From: Elgaria multicarinata webbii
Lineage: Eukaryota; Chordata; Lepidosauria; Squamata; Anguidae
NCBI RefSeq assembly: GCF_023053635.1
Contig: NC_086192.1
Span: 15,538,001 to 15,602,000 of the forward strand
Length of the DNA stretch: 64,000 nucleotides
Reading direction: 5' to 3'
The notes beneath the pieces are model-generated. The model ran no database searches. It worked only from the letters and a program-made list of their open reading frames with translations, and was not told the origin of the DNA. Below, piece by piece: positions 27,822 to 39,496 of the stretch. The position numbers and the translations under genes are program-made. The first letter of the stretch is position 1; each line of letters begins with the position of its first letter.

Positions 27822-28110
27822 GTATTGTCGTGGATCTCCAAGGCACAGACAAAGAGACCAGTGAGACACTAGCAACAGAATTATTTCCCACAGCAAAAGA
27901 GAGTTTGCACAGCGGTGGGCTGAACCCCAACAGGAGAGGGAAGGCCCAGAGAACAGTTACAGCAGCCTTTTTATACCGCGAAGTAAACAATCTCAGTGCA
28001 AATGTCTCTTTTCTGTGAGAACTATTTAAATACATTCTGAACTCAGCCTTCAATATTAGAAGCCTGTGTTCTGTTAACTCCAAATTACAAGTTTGTGATC
28101 ATGCCTGTCA
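27822..28110 (-). mobile_element. LTR-like part of the retrovirus-like fossil
   Basis: Sits directly upstream of the primer-site-like sequence in the minus orientation and contains a TATA-like motif. Its outer end, where the module mosaic begins, is approximate. Confidence 0.45.
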
Positions 28111-28419
28111 GTTCTGAAGTCAGCCGTCCCCATGAAGAGGCAGGCCAGACTGCTAAGTCCCTGAACTTCAAGCGTGGCCTTCTCCATAAAGGAGAAGTTG
28201 GCTCTGCTTCCTAGGGCACCTTCACTGGCCTGAGACATCCCATGAAGGGAATCCTGGCTGTGTGTAACACAGTTCTAAGTCCAGGTCTGGCCCAAGGTAT
28301 TTTGCTGCCCGAAGCAATCCCCAAATTGCTTTAGCAATCCCCAATAAAACATGACTAGGTCATGAAACAATTAGGTCGACCTGAGCCAGGTGAGGGACGT
28401 GCAAGCCTGCTTGTGCCCT

Positions 28420-28995
28420 TTGCCGGGAGAAGGACCTGCAACCCTGTGGACTCCCTTGGACCTCTTATGCTATCTTTCTGGGAAGGCTGTCTTGGGTTGG
28501 GATGTGAAGTCACGTATTGCAACAGTTCCGCTCCTGCCTAGAATGCCCCTTAGAGAAGGTGGTGGCAGGGGATAATGGGTCTGTCCTACGGCGGTCTTGC
28601 TACAGGGTGTCTCAGGGCTGTAGTTGACCCCCATGCTTTCCAACATCTACATGAAACCGCCGGGAGACGTTAACCAGGGGTGCGGGCTGAGGCATCACCA
28701 ATGACACGTAGCTCCACCTCTCCTTCTCAGCTAAACAGAGGTGAGGCAGTTGAAGCTCTGAACCAGCGCATGGGCAGAGGAGTGGGCTGGATGAGGGCCA
28801 AATAAACTGAGATTCAATCGAGACAAGACAGAAATACTGTTTGTGGGTGGTTCATCTATCCGGTTAAGTGACAGTCACCCTGTTCTGAAAGGGGGTTTCA
28901 GACTTCCTAAAGGGTGAGGTCTGCAAGTTGGGGACGATGATGGATCCGTCATCGTCCGCATAGGCACAGGCTCCCTCAGTGGTTCAGAGAGCCAC
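28420..28995 (+). mobile_element. L2/CR1-clade LINE fragment, left arm of an inverted pair
   Basis: Encodes, in broken frames, pieces of a LINE reverse transcriptase (FNIYMKP, then text like ALNQ..G..W and KLRFN.DKTEILF). The same fragment is reversed at about 29390-29970. Confidence 0.65.
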
Positions 28996-29261
28996 CTGTT
29001 AAGGGGATGTTTTTACTTCTTCTTAGTTATTTTAAATATTATTAGACACTCAGTGATTTTAGTTATTTTCTCTCCTGTTGATTTTAGTTTAGTATATTTA
29101 TTTCTATTGTTTGGATCTTGGCTAGTTTTATTCTGTTTTAATTTCTTATTATTTTAAATGCTTGAAGAACTTTGGGATTGGGTGCAATAAATAAAAACAA
29201 AAAAATGAACTAAAATAAAATAAAACACAACTAAAATACAAATGGAAATTAAAAAAACGGT

Positions 29262-29352
29262 GACCTCAGTTGTTTTGGACTACAATCCCCATCAACTCCA
29301 GCCAGCATCGCCGATGGCAGGGGATCATGGGAGTTTTAGGCCAAAACAACTG
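29262..29352. mobile_element. hAT-like foldback MITE between the LINE arms
   Basis: The arms read ttgttttggactacaatccc and gggagttttaggccaaaaca. Confidence 0.55.
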
Positions 29353-29389
29353 CAGCTGCTCCTCCCTGGCCTAAGCTAATGAGAAGCTA

Positions 29390-29970
29390 CTCTGAGCCAC
29401 GGAGGGAGCCTGTGCCTCTACGGGCAACAATGGATCCATGACCGTCCCCAAACTACAGACGTCACCGATTGGGAAGTCTGAACCCCCCCGCCAGAACAGG
29501 GTCAATGTCACTAAACCGGAATGATGAACCACGCGCAAACAGTATTTCTGTGTTGGCTGGATTGAATCTCAGTTTATTGGCCCTCATGCAGTCCATTCTC
29601 CTGCCCGTGCGCTGGTTCAGGGCTCCAACTGCCCCACCTCTGTTAGCTGAGAAGGAAAGGCGAAGCTGGGTGTCATGGGTGATGCCTCAGCCCGCACCCC
29701 TGGTAAACGTCTCCCGGCGGTTTCATGTAGATGTTGAAAAGCTTGGGGGTCAAATAAAGCCCTGAGACACTCCATAGTAAGACTGCCATAGGACAGATCC
29801 ATCATCCCCTACCAGCACCTTCAAAATTCTTGGCAGGAGCGGGACCATCACAATAATGACTTCACATCCCAACTCAAGGCAGCCTTCCCAGAAGGATGGC
29901 ATGAGAGGTCCAAGGGAGTCCACAGGGTTGCAGGTCCTCTGTCCTTCTGCTGGCACAGGTCGACCCAAGA
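29390..29970 (-). mobile_element. L2/CR1-clade LINE fragment, right arm of an inverted pair
   Basis: Shares gggttgcaggtcct, tgaaaccgccgggagacgt and gaggcacaggctccctc (in complement) with 28420-28995. The two arms are about 400 bases apart. Confidence 0.65.
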
Positions 29971-31420
29971 GTGACCCACCCTTCTCTCAAACAGGAATTT
30001 CTAAACTCCTGGACCCAGCCGTACATCCTCTCGTTAGATGTACGCTTCTTGGCTAGGGATGTGCGTTATCAGGAAATCCAGTCCTTTAAGGGCTCGTGGG
30101 ATTTCCAATAGGAATCCTGGACGTATGCTAAGAATTTAGGAACTTAGGCACATCCTCAGTAGAGGAATCAAGCGTGATCAAGATCACAAGTGTGCTCACA
30201 TGTAATTTCACGCAAGAATACCACTCTTAGCATTCCCCACAGTCAGCCATGAAATAAAATGTAATACACAACAACTAAAACCCTCAAAACACATGAAAGA
30301 GGGGCTGGCTTTGCTTCCTACGGTACCTTCACTGACCTGACACATCCCCATAAAGGGGACACTACCTGTGTATAACACAGTCCTAAGTCCAGGTCTGGCC
30401 CAAGGTATTTTGCTGCCTGAAGCAATCCCAAAAACTGTGCCACCCCACACAACACACACACCCCAAAATGACTAGGTAATGCAACAATTACCAATAATGC
30501 AGCAAGAGAACCGATAACGTCATACCTTCCAAGATGTGATGGGAGCAGGCCTGGTCCTCAAAGTCTGCAAGCATGGAAGCTAGGAAGGAATCTTGGTAAG
30601 GGGTGTTTAACCCTATCACTGCCAACCGTTCTTCCTCTAAATCACCCTTCCCCAACCTGGTGCCCTCTCATTTCACAGTTAAACACATTAACATTTACTT
30701 CTAATTAAACACACATAGGATTGTGTGATAAACCCTAAAAAAGGGCACAAACCAACTCTTTGCAGTGAAGCACTTTGGGTAATTCACAACAATTAACACC
30801 ACAAAATGCATGAATGCTGGCCATGCCTCCTAAGGCATCTTCACTTAACCTGAGACATTCCCATGAAGGGAACAGTGCCTGTGTGTAACACAGTCCCAAG
30901 TCAGCGGTCCTCGTGAAGAGGTGGCAAAGAAGTCCGCTAAGTTCCAGCACTTAGACCATGTTCTCCGTGAAGGAGGGTCCTTGGAAGGGCACCATAGCTA
31001 ACCTGAGACATCCCATAAAGGGATGCAAGCTGTGTCTAACACAGTTCTAAGTCCAGGTCTGGCCCAAGGTGTTTTGCTGCCTGAACCAATACAAAAAATT
31101 GCACCACCCCACACAACCCAATAAAACATGACTAGGCAATATAACTATTACGAGTAAAGAAGCAACAGAACAATGTGTCTGTTGAGTTTTTATGATTCTG
31201 CTTTCACACATGTAGAAATTATATACTTACCTTGTCAGAAGAGATGGGAGCGGGCCTGGTCCTCAAAGTCTTCAACTGATGTTAATGATCCTGTTTGGAC
31301 GCGTCATTCCTATGCACAATTACCTTGCAGAAAGCCTGACTGGGAACTGAACACTGTTAAGCTTTATCACAAAGTTGGCACAAACAAACTCTTACAACCA
31401 AGCTCTTAGGTCTCTAAGAG

Positions 31421-31936
31421 CGGATCTACACAGAGTCTTCGGGGTGCCCTGAAGGCGCTTGTGTGCGCCTCCAGGGCGCCCCGAAACTCCTAGTGTAGAT
31501 ACCTGTAGATACCTGTCCAGAAGAGGCGGAGGCGGAGGAGGCGGCAGCAGCGGCGAAAAGTTCCCAGGGCTCCTTGTCAGATGCGAGGGTACCTAGAGCG
31601 TCCTTGCCATCACCGCCCACCTCCCCACCGGCCTCCTGCTGCTGGCGAAAGAGCCACCCGGGTTGGAGAGCTCAGCAGAAGCCCGCCTTCTTCCGCCAAG
31701 CTCTCCAACCACGGTGGCTCTTTCGCCGGCAGCAGGAGGCCGGCGGGGAGGTGAGCGGCGGCGGCAAGGATGCTCTAGGCACCCTCGCATCTGACAGGAG
31801 CCCTGGGAACGTTTCGCCGCCGCTGCCGCCTCCTCCTCCGCCTCTTCTGGACAGGTATCTACACTAGGAGTTTCGGGGCGCCCTGGAGGCGCACGCAAGT
31901 GCCTTCAGGGCGCCCCGACGACTCTGTGTAGATCCC
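31421..31936. mobile_element. GC-rich foldback element, about 515 bases
   Basis: A near-perfect palindrome. The left arm starts GGATCTACACAGAGTC and the right ends GACTCTGTGTAGATCC. Inner arms are CpG-rich, with gaggcggaggcggaggagg and its complement, and the fold is near 31680. The terminal bases resemble those of the 60797-60934 MITE. The open frames inside are products of symmetry and composition. Confidence 0.8.
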
Positions 31937-33924
31937 CCTATATCTGAGAACTTCAAGCATAACTTTCTTCAGGATTGCAAGTCAGGATTGCTAACCTGAG
32001 ATATCCCCATGTAGGGGGATACAGGCTGTAACCCAGTTCTAAATCCAGGTCCGGCCCAAGGTATTTTGCTGCCTGAAACAATCCCCAAAACTGTGCCACC
32101 CCACACAACCTAATAAAACATGACTAGGTAATGAAACTATTACCAGTAAAGCAGTAAGCGAACTAACAATGTCTCTGAGAAAAGATGTTCATAGGACTAA
32201 GCTGAGTTTTTATAATTCTGCTCTCACACATGTACAAATTATACACTTACCTTGACAGAAGTAATGGAATGTGTCATTCCTATGCATACTTACCTTGCAG
32301 AAAGCCTGATTGGGAACTGAAAACTGTTAGGATTTATCACAAAGTGGGCACAAACTCTTTACTCTTTGGTCTACTAGCAACCATTAAAGGCACAAAATGC
32401 ATTTTGAAATAAAATGCAAATGGCCAACTGTTGAAAGGATGCAAAAGGGTTTAAACTAAGGATGACGGTACAATACAGTATGGGAAATGGCATTTGCCAA
32501 CTGTTGGAAGGATGCAAAAGGGTTTAAACCTAAGACGACGGTACAATACAGTATGGGAAATAGCACTTACAGAGAAACATACTCAACATTTTAGACTATT
32601 AAGAAAGCAAAGGAAGGAGACGCTTTTGCAACAGAATGCCGGTGTTTTATTATATTCACACAAACAAAATAAAAGTACCAACACAGGTTTCAGATGCTTT
32701 TATTAGGTTATGGTTTCAATAGTTTCTCAGGAGATAAAAATTAAAGTACATAATAATAAAAAACAGTCTACCTTTCTATTTGATACCTATCCTCCCATTA
32801 GTTTATCTAATTTTAAACCTGCCTAATAATTAATGTTAAATTCCTACTGGGTATTTATAGTGTCGGACTCTTTCTTTTAAATATATATAGCAATTTATTA
32901 CTTATTCCTTGCATTTAAGATTTCTGTATTATGGTGATATTTAAGTTTTATAATAAAATAATAAAATTCAATACACAACAATGAAAACGTGCAATTACGA
33001 AACTTGGTAAGGTGTATTTAACCCAATCACTGCCAACAGTTCCTCTAAAACACCTTTAACCAAGCTGGTCCCTCACCCGCCATTTCACAGTTAAACACAT
33101 TGCGATTTACTTCTGTCGACTTTGCAATAAACCCTTAAAAATGACACAAACTAACTCTTACAACAATGCTCTTCGGGCAATTCACAATAACTAAAACCCT
33201 CAAAACACATTGCAAAATAAAATGCAATACACAAGAATTAAAACCACGAAATGTTTTGCAATATAAAATGTAAAAGCGCAGTCCTGGTAAGGGATGTGTA
33301 ACCCTATCACTGACAACCACTCAAACTCTAAACCAACCTTCACCAATCTGGAGTCCTCGCATTCCACAGTTAAATGCATTGGGATTTACCTCTGAATAAA
33401 CACAAATAGGACCTTGCGATAAACCCTAAAAAAAAATGACACAAACCAACTCTTACAACTAATTTCTTTGGGCAGTTCACAACAATTAAAACCACAAAAT
33501 ACTTTGTAAAATAAAATGCAGATAGCCAAATGCACATAAACAAATTTTGCAAGGATGCAAAACATTTCAACATAAGATGATACATTATAGCATGAAAAAT
33601 GGCACTTTCAGAGAAACTTAATAAACTTTTTAGAGTAATAAGGTGACCAAAGAAAAATTACACTTTTGCAACAGAATACTTTTATTACATACCCACAGGC
33701 AAAATAAATGCACACGGACAAAATAAATACACCAACTCAGGTTTCAGATGCCTTTATTAGATTGTTACATTAATATCTCAGGAGAAAAATAAAATAAAAT
33801 TCATAATAAAACATTTCTTTTGATTTAATATCCTCTCATTAATTTATATTTTAAATCTGCCTAATGACTAATGTTAAATGTGTACAGTAAATGCAATACA
33901 CAACAATTAAAACCTCCATAATCC

Positions 33925-34665
33925 ACAAAGACCATTGCTAACCTGTGACGTCCCCATAAAGGGAACTCTGCCTGTGTGTAACACAGCACTTAGTCAGCCA
34001 ACCCATAAAGAGGTGGCAAGTAGACTGCTAAGTCCTTACACTTAGCGCATAACGTTCTCCATGGAGGGCCAAGCCTTGCTTGCAAGTGGCCATTGCTAAC
34101 CTGTGATGTCCCCATAAAGGGAACACTACCTGTGTGTAACACAGCACTTAGTCAGCCAACCCATGAAGAGGTGGCAAGTAGACTGCTAAGTCCTTACACT
34201 TAGCGCATAACGTTCTCCATGGAGGGCCAAGCCTTGCTTGCAAGTGGCCATTGCTAACCTGTGATGTCCCCATAAAGGGAACACTACCTGTGTGTAACAC
34301 AGCACTTAGTCAGCCAACCCATAAAGAGGTGGCAAGTAGACTGCTAAGTCCTTACACTTAGCGCATAACGTTCTCCATGGAGGGCCAAGCCTTGCTTGCA
34401 AGTGGCCATTGCTAACCTGTGACGTCCCCATAAAGGGAACGCTACCTGTGTGTAACACAGCACTTAGTCAGCCAACCCATAAAGAGGTGGCAAGTAGACT
34501 GCTAAGTCCTTACACTTAGCGCATAACGTTCTCCATGGAGGGCCAGCCTTGCTTGCAAGTGACCATTGCTAACCAGTGATGTCCCCATAAAGGGGACACT
34601 ACCTGTGTATAACACAGTCCTAAGTCCAGGTCTGGCCCAAGGTATTTTGCTGCCTGAAGCAATCC
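33925..34665. repeat. 158-base tandem array
   Basis: The phrase gctaacctgtgatgtcccc starts at 33937, 34095, 34253, 34411 and 34568. That is four almost identical units of 158 bases (the last 157) plus a diverging fifth. It is a locally expanded version of the module scattered across 28-37 kb. Confidence 0.95.
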
Positions 34666-35139
34666 CAAAAACTGTGCCACCCCACACAACCCAATAAAAC
34701 ATGACTAGATATTTAAACAATTGCTAGTAAAGCAGCAACAGAACTAACAGTGTCTGAGAAAAGATGTACATAGGACTAAGCTAAGCTGAGTTTTTATAAT
34801 TCTACTCTAACACATGTACAGTCTTGCACTCACCTTGTCAGAAGTCTTCAACTGATGTTAATGAGCCTGATGAGATGCGTCATTCCTATGAACACTTACC
34901 TTGCAAAAAGCCTGTGGGCACAAACTCTTACAACCAGGCTCTTTGGGAAATTCACAACAATTAAACCCCATGCATAATTATGTTGAATACATCGACACCT
35001 CTGGCAATTAAGCCAATTAACACCAGCTGTCTGATTGTATCCTGGTGTCAGGGCGATGGTATTATCATTTACCTTGTTTACTGATAATGCAGTTGCAGCT
35101 TTTTGCAGTTAATTTTATTTTGTCCTCACTGTTTACAAT

Positions 35140-35225
35140 TATCCCACTATCTGTATTGTTTTATATTATTCCCCGCCTCGATCCAGAGGGAGAGGCGGTT
35201 AAGAAATATTAATTATTATTATTAT
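35140..35225 (+). repeat. L2-like LINE 3' end
   Basis: Contains ccccgcctcgatccagaggg then agaggcggttaagaaatat and an (ATT)n tail, directly followed by a CR1 3' fragment at 35226-35306. Confidence 0.7.
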
Positions 35226-35306
35226 ATGGATTCCTGCATTGAGCAGGGGGTTGGACTTGATGGCCTTATAGGCCCCTTCCAACTCTACTATTCTATGATT
35301 CTATGA
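35226..35306 (+). repeat. CR1 3' terminal fragment
   Basis: Reads tggattcctgcattgagcag through ttctatgattctatgag. Confidence 0.85.
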
Positions 35307-36685
35307 GCCTGGAATTATTTTTTTGTGAACTTCCCAGAGAGCCCTGGCTATGGGACAGTATAAAAATTTAAGAAATTAAATAAAACACAATAAATTGCAA
35401 CACAAAACAATTAACCTCCCAATTTGCATAGTAAATCAAACACAATACACAATAATTAACCCCTCAAATTGCATGATAAAATCAAACACAATACACTATT
35501 AAACCACCAAATGCATAATAAAACACAATACACAACAATTAAAGCCACAAAATACGTAATAAAATGCGCTTTTACATATTATATTGCAAATAGGAAGCAA
35601 GGAAGGAATCTTGAGTTTACATTTTATATTGCAATTAGGAACCAATCTTGCGGTGTCCAGCCCTGTCTCTGCCAATGACGCCCTTTGAGAAACTCACAAC
35701 AATCAAAACCACACAACAATTGAACCTCCAAAATGCATGTTCAAATAACACGCAATACAGTTAAAACCAAAAAATCCATAACAAAAAATGCAATAAAAAC
35801 CACAAAATTCATTATGGAATAAAATGTGCTTTTACATTTTATATTGTAATTAGGAAGCCAGGAAGGGATCTCGGTAAAGGGAGTTTAACCGTATCACTGC
35901 CAGTCATTGCTCCTCTAAACCACCCTTCCCCAACCTGGTGCCCTCCCATTTCACAGTTAAACACATTGGGATTTACTTCTAATTAAACACACATAGGATT
36001 GTGTGATAAACCCTAAAAAAGGGCACAAACCAACTCTTTGCAGTGAAGCACTTTGGGCAATTCACAATTAAAACCACAAAATGCATGAATGCTGGCCATG
36101 CCTGCTAGGGCATCTTCACTTAACCTGAGACATTCCCATGAAGGGAACAGTGCCTGTGTGTAACACAGTCCCAAGTCAGCGGTCCTCGTGAAGAGGTGGC
36201 AAAGAAGTCTGCTAAGTTCCAGCACTTAGACCATAATGTTCTCCATGAAGGAGGGTCCTTGGAAGGGCACCATGGCTAACCTGGGACATCCCATAAAGGG
36301 ATGTGTCTAACACAGTTCTAAGTCCAGGTCTGGCCCAAGGTGTTTTGCTGCCTGAAGCAATCCCCAAAACTGTGCCACCCCACACAACCTAATAAAACAT
36401 GACTAGGTAATGAAACAATTGCTAGTAAAGAAGTAAAAGTACCCACAATGTCTTACCTTGTCAGACGTGATGGGAGCGGGCCTGGTCCTCGAAGTCTGCA
36501 AGCTAGGAAGCAATCCCAACCACACCATCGCTGCTCTAACCCACCCTTGCCCTGGTGCCCTTCCATTTTGCAGTTAAACACATTGGGATTTACTTCCAAT
36601 TAAACACACATAGGATTGTGTAATAAATCCTAAAAGTGGCACTAACCAACTCTTACAATTGAGTTCTGTGGGCAATACACAATAA

Positions 36686-36856
36686 TTCAAACCACAAAAT
36701 GCATCATTAAATAAAATGAAATACACAATTCAAACCACAAAATGCATCATTAAATAACATGAAATATACAATTCAAACCACAGAACGCATCATTAAATAA
36801 AATGAAATACACAATTCAAACCACAGAACGCATCATAAAATAAAATAAAATATAAA
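36686..36856. repeat. 43-base tandem repeat
   Basis: Four units of caaaccacaaaatgcatcat then taaataaaatgaaatacac. Part of the module mosaic. Confidence 0.85.
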
Positions 36857-36993
36857 ATGTGAAAGCACATTTAGGAAGCCAGGAAGGAATCTTGGTAAGG
36901 GGTTTAAGTTTAACCCCATCAGTACCAATCATTCCTCCTCTAAACCACCCTTCCCCAACCTGGTGCCCTCCCATTTCAGTTGAAGACCCTGTT

Positions 36994-37092
36994 GGCCCTG
37001 TTCAGAAGGCTCCTTAAACCACAGTGGTTCAGCCTTTTTTGTTAACAAAAAAGCCTGAACCACCGTAGTTTAAGGCGCCTCCTGAACAGGGT
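36994..37092. mobile_element. Short foldback MITE (ggccctgttcagaag type)
   Basis: 99 bases, from GGCCCTGTTCAGAAGG to CTCCTGAACAGGGT, with a central ttttttgttaacaaaaaa palindrome. The flank matches the uninterrupted module near 35945-35975. Shorter relatives are at 54898-54953, 57234-57291 and 58642-58699. Confidence 0.75.
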
Positions 37093-37199
37093 CATTGGGG
37101 TTTACTTCTGATTAAACACACGTAGGATTGTGTGATAAACACTAAAAAAGTTACACAACCCAACTCTCACAATAATAACCATTCAAACCACAAAATTCA

Positions 37200-37325
37200 T
37201 TACAAAATAAAATGCAACCCACAACAATTCCAACCCCAAATGCATCAGAAAATAAAATGCAACCCACAACAATTCCAACCCCAAATGCATCAGAAAATAA
37301 AATGCAACCCACAACAATGCAAAAC
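37200..37325. repeat. 45-base tandem repeat
   Basis: Unit aaaataaaatgcaacccaca then acaattccaaccccaaatg, about 2.7 copies. Confidence 0.85.
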
Positions 37326-37664
37326 GCAAGAAACATTATAAAATGAAATCCCAGGCACTTAGCTGTCTTTGATGCAAGTAGATCAAGCAGACAGACAAGC
37401 TGAGAAGAGAAGTGAAAACATACAATTACACACAAGAACAAATAAAACACTTAAGACTAATGTAAACTAAAACTTACTAATTGCAATATCCAAAGAGACA
37501 CCTTTAGTTTTCAGGTGTCCCTCAAACAGAAGCTGCATTTCAACAGGGCTTGTTGGCTCATCTGCTGTTCAGCACAACCAGGAGGAGAAGGGGAGCAAAG
37601 CCACTGGCCAAGTAACTCTCTGACCACCCTGGCCATAACTACAGCAGACTAGCCAAGAGAGCAG

Positions 37665-37980
37665 AACCCTATTTTATTCCTTTATTATATACTTATACTG
37701 CCCAACAGCCAAGGCTCTCTGGGCAGCTCAAATCATAATACACAAAATCAAGAATAACGATTTAAAAATGTCATATAAAACCAATGCAAGTTATAGTGCA
37801 GGGAAAGCTTGTCTAAACAGGTATGTCTTCAGGAGGCATTTGAAGGAAGTTGCATTTTCCGCCTCCCAAACTGCACGAGGGAGGGTTTTTCCAGAGGGTG
37901 GGTGCTGCTACAGAGAAGGCCCTGCCATTGAGGATCTACATGACGACAGTTTGTTCTTCTTGGAACGAGAAACAGGGGCC
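37665..37980 (-). repeat. LINE/SINE tail and linked interspersed repeat
   Basis: Reversed tail (tatactgcccaacagccaag, tctctgggcagctc), followed by ggtatgtcttcaggaggcat and gggtttttccagagggtg, a common reptile repeat. Confidence 0.55.
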
Positions 37981-38039
37981 CCCTCTGATGATCGTAAATG
38001 TTGCCCGTGTGTTGAGGCTTGCCCCCAAATGACAGCTTG

Positions 38040-39110
38040 CCCCCAAGCGGCAGGGCTGGTGGTGTGTTTTTTAAATGAGCCTCTTCCAGGTGAGGCTCCG
38101 GCCCAATCCCCCCACCACACAGTCCCCAGAGGCAAACCCTTACCAGCCAAGCTGCAGATTGAAGCCGTCCAGGTCAGCAGGCAGGCCAAGCGAGAAGGCA
38201 CTCTTGCTAGCAGGTAAAACGCAGGTGAGGCAGTGGGCTGGGTGTCTCACGCTGCGAGTTGGGCCTTTGTGCTGCTCCCAGGAAGGAAGGACACGGCAGG
38301 GCTAGCTCTTTTATGAGCCACTTCCAGGTGAGGCTCTGGGCCAATCCAGCCACCACAGAGTGCCCAACAGCAAACCTTTAGTGGCCAGCTGCAGGTTGAA
38401 ACAGTCCCGGTCAGCAGGCAGGCCAAGCAAGAAGGCGCTATGCCATGTGGTGGCTGTGCCCGACTATGCCCCCCCGTGGTGACTGTGCCCGGCTATGCCC
38501 CCTCGCGGCGACTGTGCCCCCTCATGGCGGCTGTGCTCAGCTGTGCCCCTCGTGGCGGCTGTGCTCGGCTGTCCTCCCTCGTGGCAACGTGGCAGCTGTG
38601 CCCCCCCACAAGGCGGCTATGCCCGGCTATGCCCCACGAAGCGGCTATGCCCCTACGAGGCGGCTATGCCCGGCTATGGCCCCACGAGGCGGCTATGCCT
38701 GGCTATGGCCCCACGAGGCGGCTATGCCCCTACGAGGCGGCTATGCCCAGCTATGCCCCTATGAGGCGGCTATGCTCCTACGGGTGGCTATGCCTGGTGG
38801 CTATGCCCCTACAAGGCGGCTATGCCCCCACGAGGTGGCTGTGCCCGGCTATGCCCCCACGAGGCGGCTATGCCCGGCTATGCCCCCACGAGGCGACTAT
38901 GCCCCCATGAAGCGGCTATGCCCGGCTATGCCCCTACGAGGTGGCTATGCCCAGCTATGCCCCCACGAGGCGGCTATGCTCAGCTATGCCCCCACGAGGC
39001 GGCTATGCCCCCACGAGGCGGCTATGCCCGGCTATGCCCCCACGAGGCAGCTCTGGTTTTTTTAAATGAGCCACTTCCAGGTGAGTCTCTGGCCCCACAT
39101 GGCCAGTTTG
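38040..39110. repeat. Duplicated block of about 250 bases flanking a minisatellite
   Basis: The phrase aatgagcctcttccaggtga recurs near 38074, 38314 and 39067. The first two copies continue in parallel to gtcagcaggcaggccaag (38176 and 38411). The minisatellite lies between the second and third copies. Confidence 0.75.
38440..39055 (+). repeat. GC-rich minisatellite, cgaggcggctatgcccc units
   Basis: More than 20 variant units of 19 and 29 bases built from acgaggcggctatgcccc and an optional ggctatgcc extension. Units drift from imperfect (left) to regular (right). All three plus frames stay open for long stretches, up to 206 codons, because the unit lacks stops. No start context or homology suggests a protein. 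Confidence 0.9.
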
Positions 39111-39496
39111 TGCTGCTGGCACGACAGGGCTGGTTCTTCGTTTGAGTCTCTCCCCTGCGCAAACTCTCCACTTAACTGAGGTCCTGGGTGAGACGGAGAG
39201 ATTATGCGCACGCTGGCTCTGTTGCTGCAGCTGAACGAGTCTGGCTTCTTGGCATTCACAGCTGGTCCTTCCTTCTCTTGAGTAGACCCCTTCAGTTTCG
39301 GCCCATTCGATTCTTTGCAGCACTGAAAGCAGCTATTAAAAAAAGAAGGGGAAAAGAAACTTTAAAAGGACTGGTTCCTTCTCCTCATGAGCAGGCTTTT
39401 GCGCCTGAATAGAATTTTTCAGCCTCGAGCCTTTGTGTAGTCTGTAATGTTATAAAGTGGCATTAATATATAATATAAATAGTGGGGAACTGGTTC

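Larger units (their letters stand above)
25795..28110 (-). mobile_element. Broken retrovirus-like fossil (LTR, primer site, pol end fragment)
   Basis: On the minus strand an LTR-like stretch (about 27822-28110) has a TATA-like run near 27970. It is followed at about 27800-27821 by a sequence resembling a proline-tRNA primer binding site, and then by a leader with a splice-donor-like site near 27730. At about 25990-26260 the minus strand resembles the C-terminal end of a gammaretrovirus-like integrase. The element is old and heavily broken, with most of the interior missing. The opposite LTR was not found. Family assignment is tentative. Confidence 0.45.
28110..37450. repeat. Mosaic of shuffled repeat modules
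   Basis: Several modules recur in varying order. (a) ccccataaagggaacactac followed by tgtgtaacacag. (b) aggtctggcccaaggtattt then ctgcctgaagcaatcc and cataaaacatgactagg-like text. (c) cttaccttgtcagaagtgat. (d) ccccaacctggtgccctccc then cacattgggatttacttct. (e) aattaaaaccacaaaatgca. Copies of (b) occur near 28290, 30390, 31050, 32045, 34625 and 36330. The blocks at 30600-31160 and 35890-36470 are duplicates of each other. No host exon was recognised. Confidence 0.75.

Noticed and set aside
31574-31898. Open frames on both strands in the CpG-rich palindrome
   Set aside because: The symmetry of the foldback and its high GC explain them. No domain was seen.
33925-34665. CRISPR-like or bacterial array
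   Set aside because: The 158-base units are contiguous with no spacers, and the context is clearly vertebrate.
38445-39065. 206-codon Pro/Arg/Tyr-rich repeated protein
   Set aside because: All three frames of the minisatellite are open, unit lengths break the frame register, and there is no start context or family match.
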